From the NCBI GenBank assembly GCA_947568835.1, contig OX387609.1, forward strand, positions 11,485,660 to 11,549,659: a stretch of 64,000 nt of DNA, given 5' to 3'. Of the stretch, positions 63,984-64,000 are shown piece by piece (within the stretch, counting starts at the first letter, position 1; the number at the start of each line of letters is the position of its first letter). This stretch comes from Protonemura montana (taxonomy: Eukaryota > Arthropoda > Insecta > Plecoptera > Nemouridae). Position numbers and translations under genes: made by a program. The notes beneath the pieces are model-generated. The model was given only the letters and a program-made list of their open reading frames with translations, was not told the origin of the DNA and did not search any database.

Positions 63984-64000
63984 CTATTACTCACCCGCAG
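63984..64000 (+). other. Probable splice acceptor of SMSr exon 4 at the window end
   Basis: The window stops on CCTATTACTCACCCGCAG, a pyrimidine-rich tract with terminal CAG. As the previous SMSr exon ended at 63613, this is a likely acceptor of the next coding exon. Confidence 0.5.

Overview
The window is animal nuclear DNA, almost certainly from an insect. Its genes are split by GT-AG introns, the intergenic DNA is AT-rich and full of dispersed repeats, and the recognisable proteins are insect orthologues: a neurogenin/Tap bHLH factor, the ESCRT-III subunit CHMP1, the checkpoint protein Mad2 and a SAMD8/SMSr-type sphingolipid enzyme. The insect order cannot be fixed from the sequence.

Layout: 240-1046 (+) is the last coding exon of a neurogenin/tap gene, followed by non-coding DNA with a MITE (4319-4822), a 92-bp satellite (4823-5245) and a 31-base G run. 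From 7675 to 21267 lies a complete 13.6-kb Maverick/Polinton, a virus-like DNA transposon, flanked by a 6-bp target duplication CACGTG. It has long terminal inverted repeats and intact genes for a protein-primed B-family DNA polymerase, packaging ATPase, integrase, penton and major capsid proteins, maturation protease, a basic core protein and two conserved small or unknown proteins. An uninterrupted relative of its insertion site survives at 60991-61027. To its right come an 87-bp tandem repeat and an intronless Sina/SIAH-like RING E3 gene (22871-23806).

From 24 to 29 kb the DNA is repeat-rich (5S-rRNA-derived SINE pieces, two copies of a further dispersed repeat, a cluster of CACGTG sites). 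At 29.2-29.7 kb a short intergenic gap separates an unknown minus-strand first exon from the four-exon CHMP1 gene (29691-31548, +).

From about 53.8 kb down to 37.4 kb (-) lies a large gene for a MATA-type HMG-box protein. Eight exons join in frame to give about 620 residues. A separate Met-starting exon at 44.9 kb splices in the same phase into the exon that encodes the last part of the HMG box, predicting a 367-residue product without a complete box. Further minus-strand exons (34.3-32.4 kb) are either an alternative 3' end of this gene or a separate gene. The introns carry a MITE, a minisatellite with a CACGTG in nearly every unit, and CpG-rich stretches.

Mad2 (55523-56919, -) is complete in four exons. 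The first three coding exons of SMSr (59654-63613, +) follow, and the window ends on what looks like the splice acceptor of its next exon.

The cellular genes are unrelated neighbours. The Maverick genes form one system: protein-primed replication, integration, and a virion module (capsid, packaging, protease).
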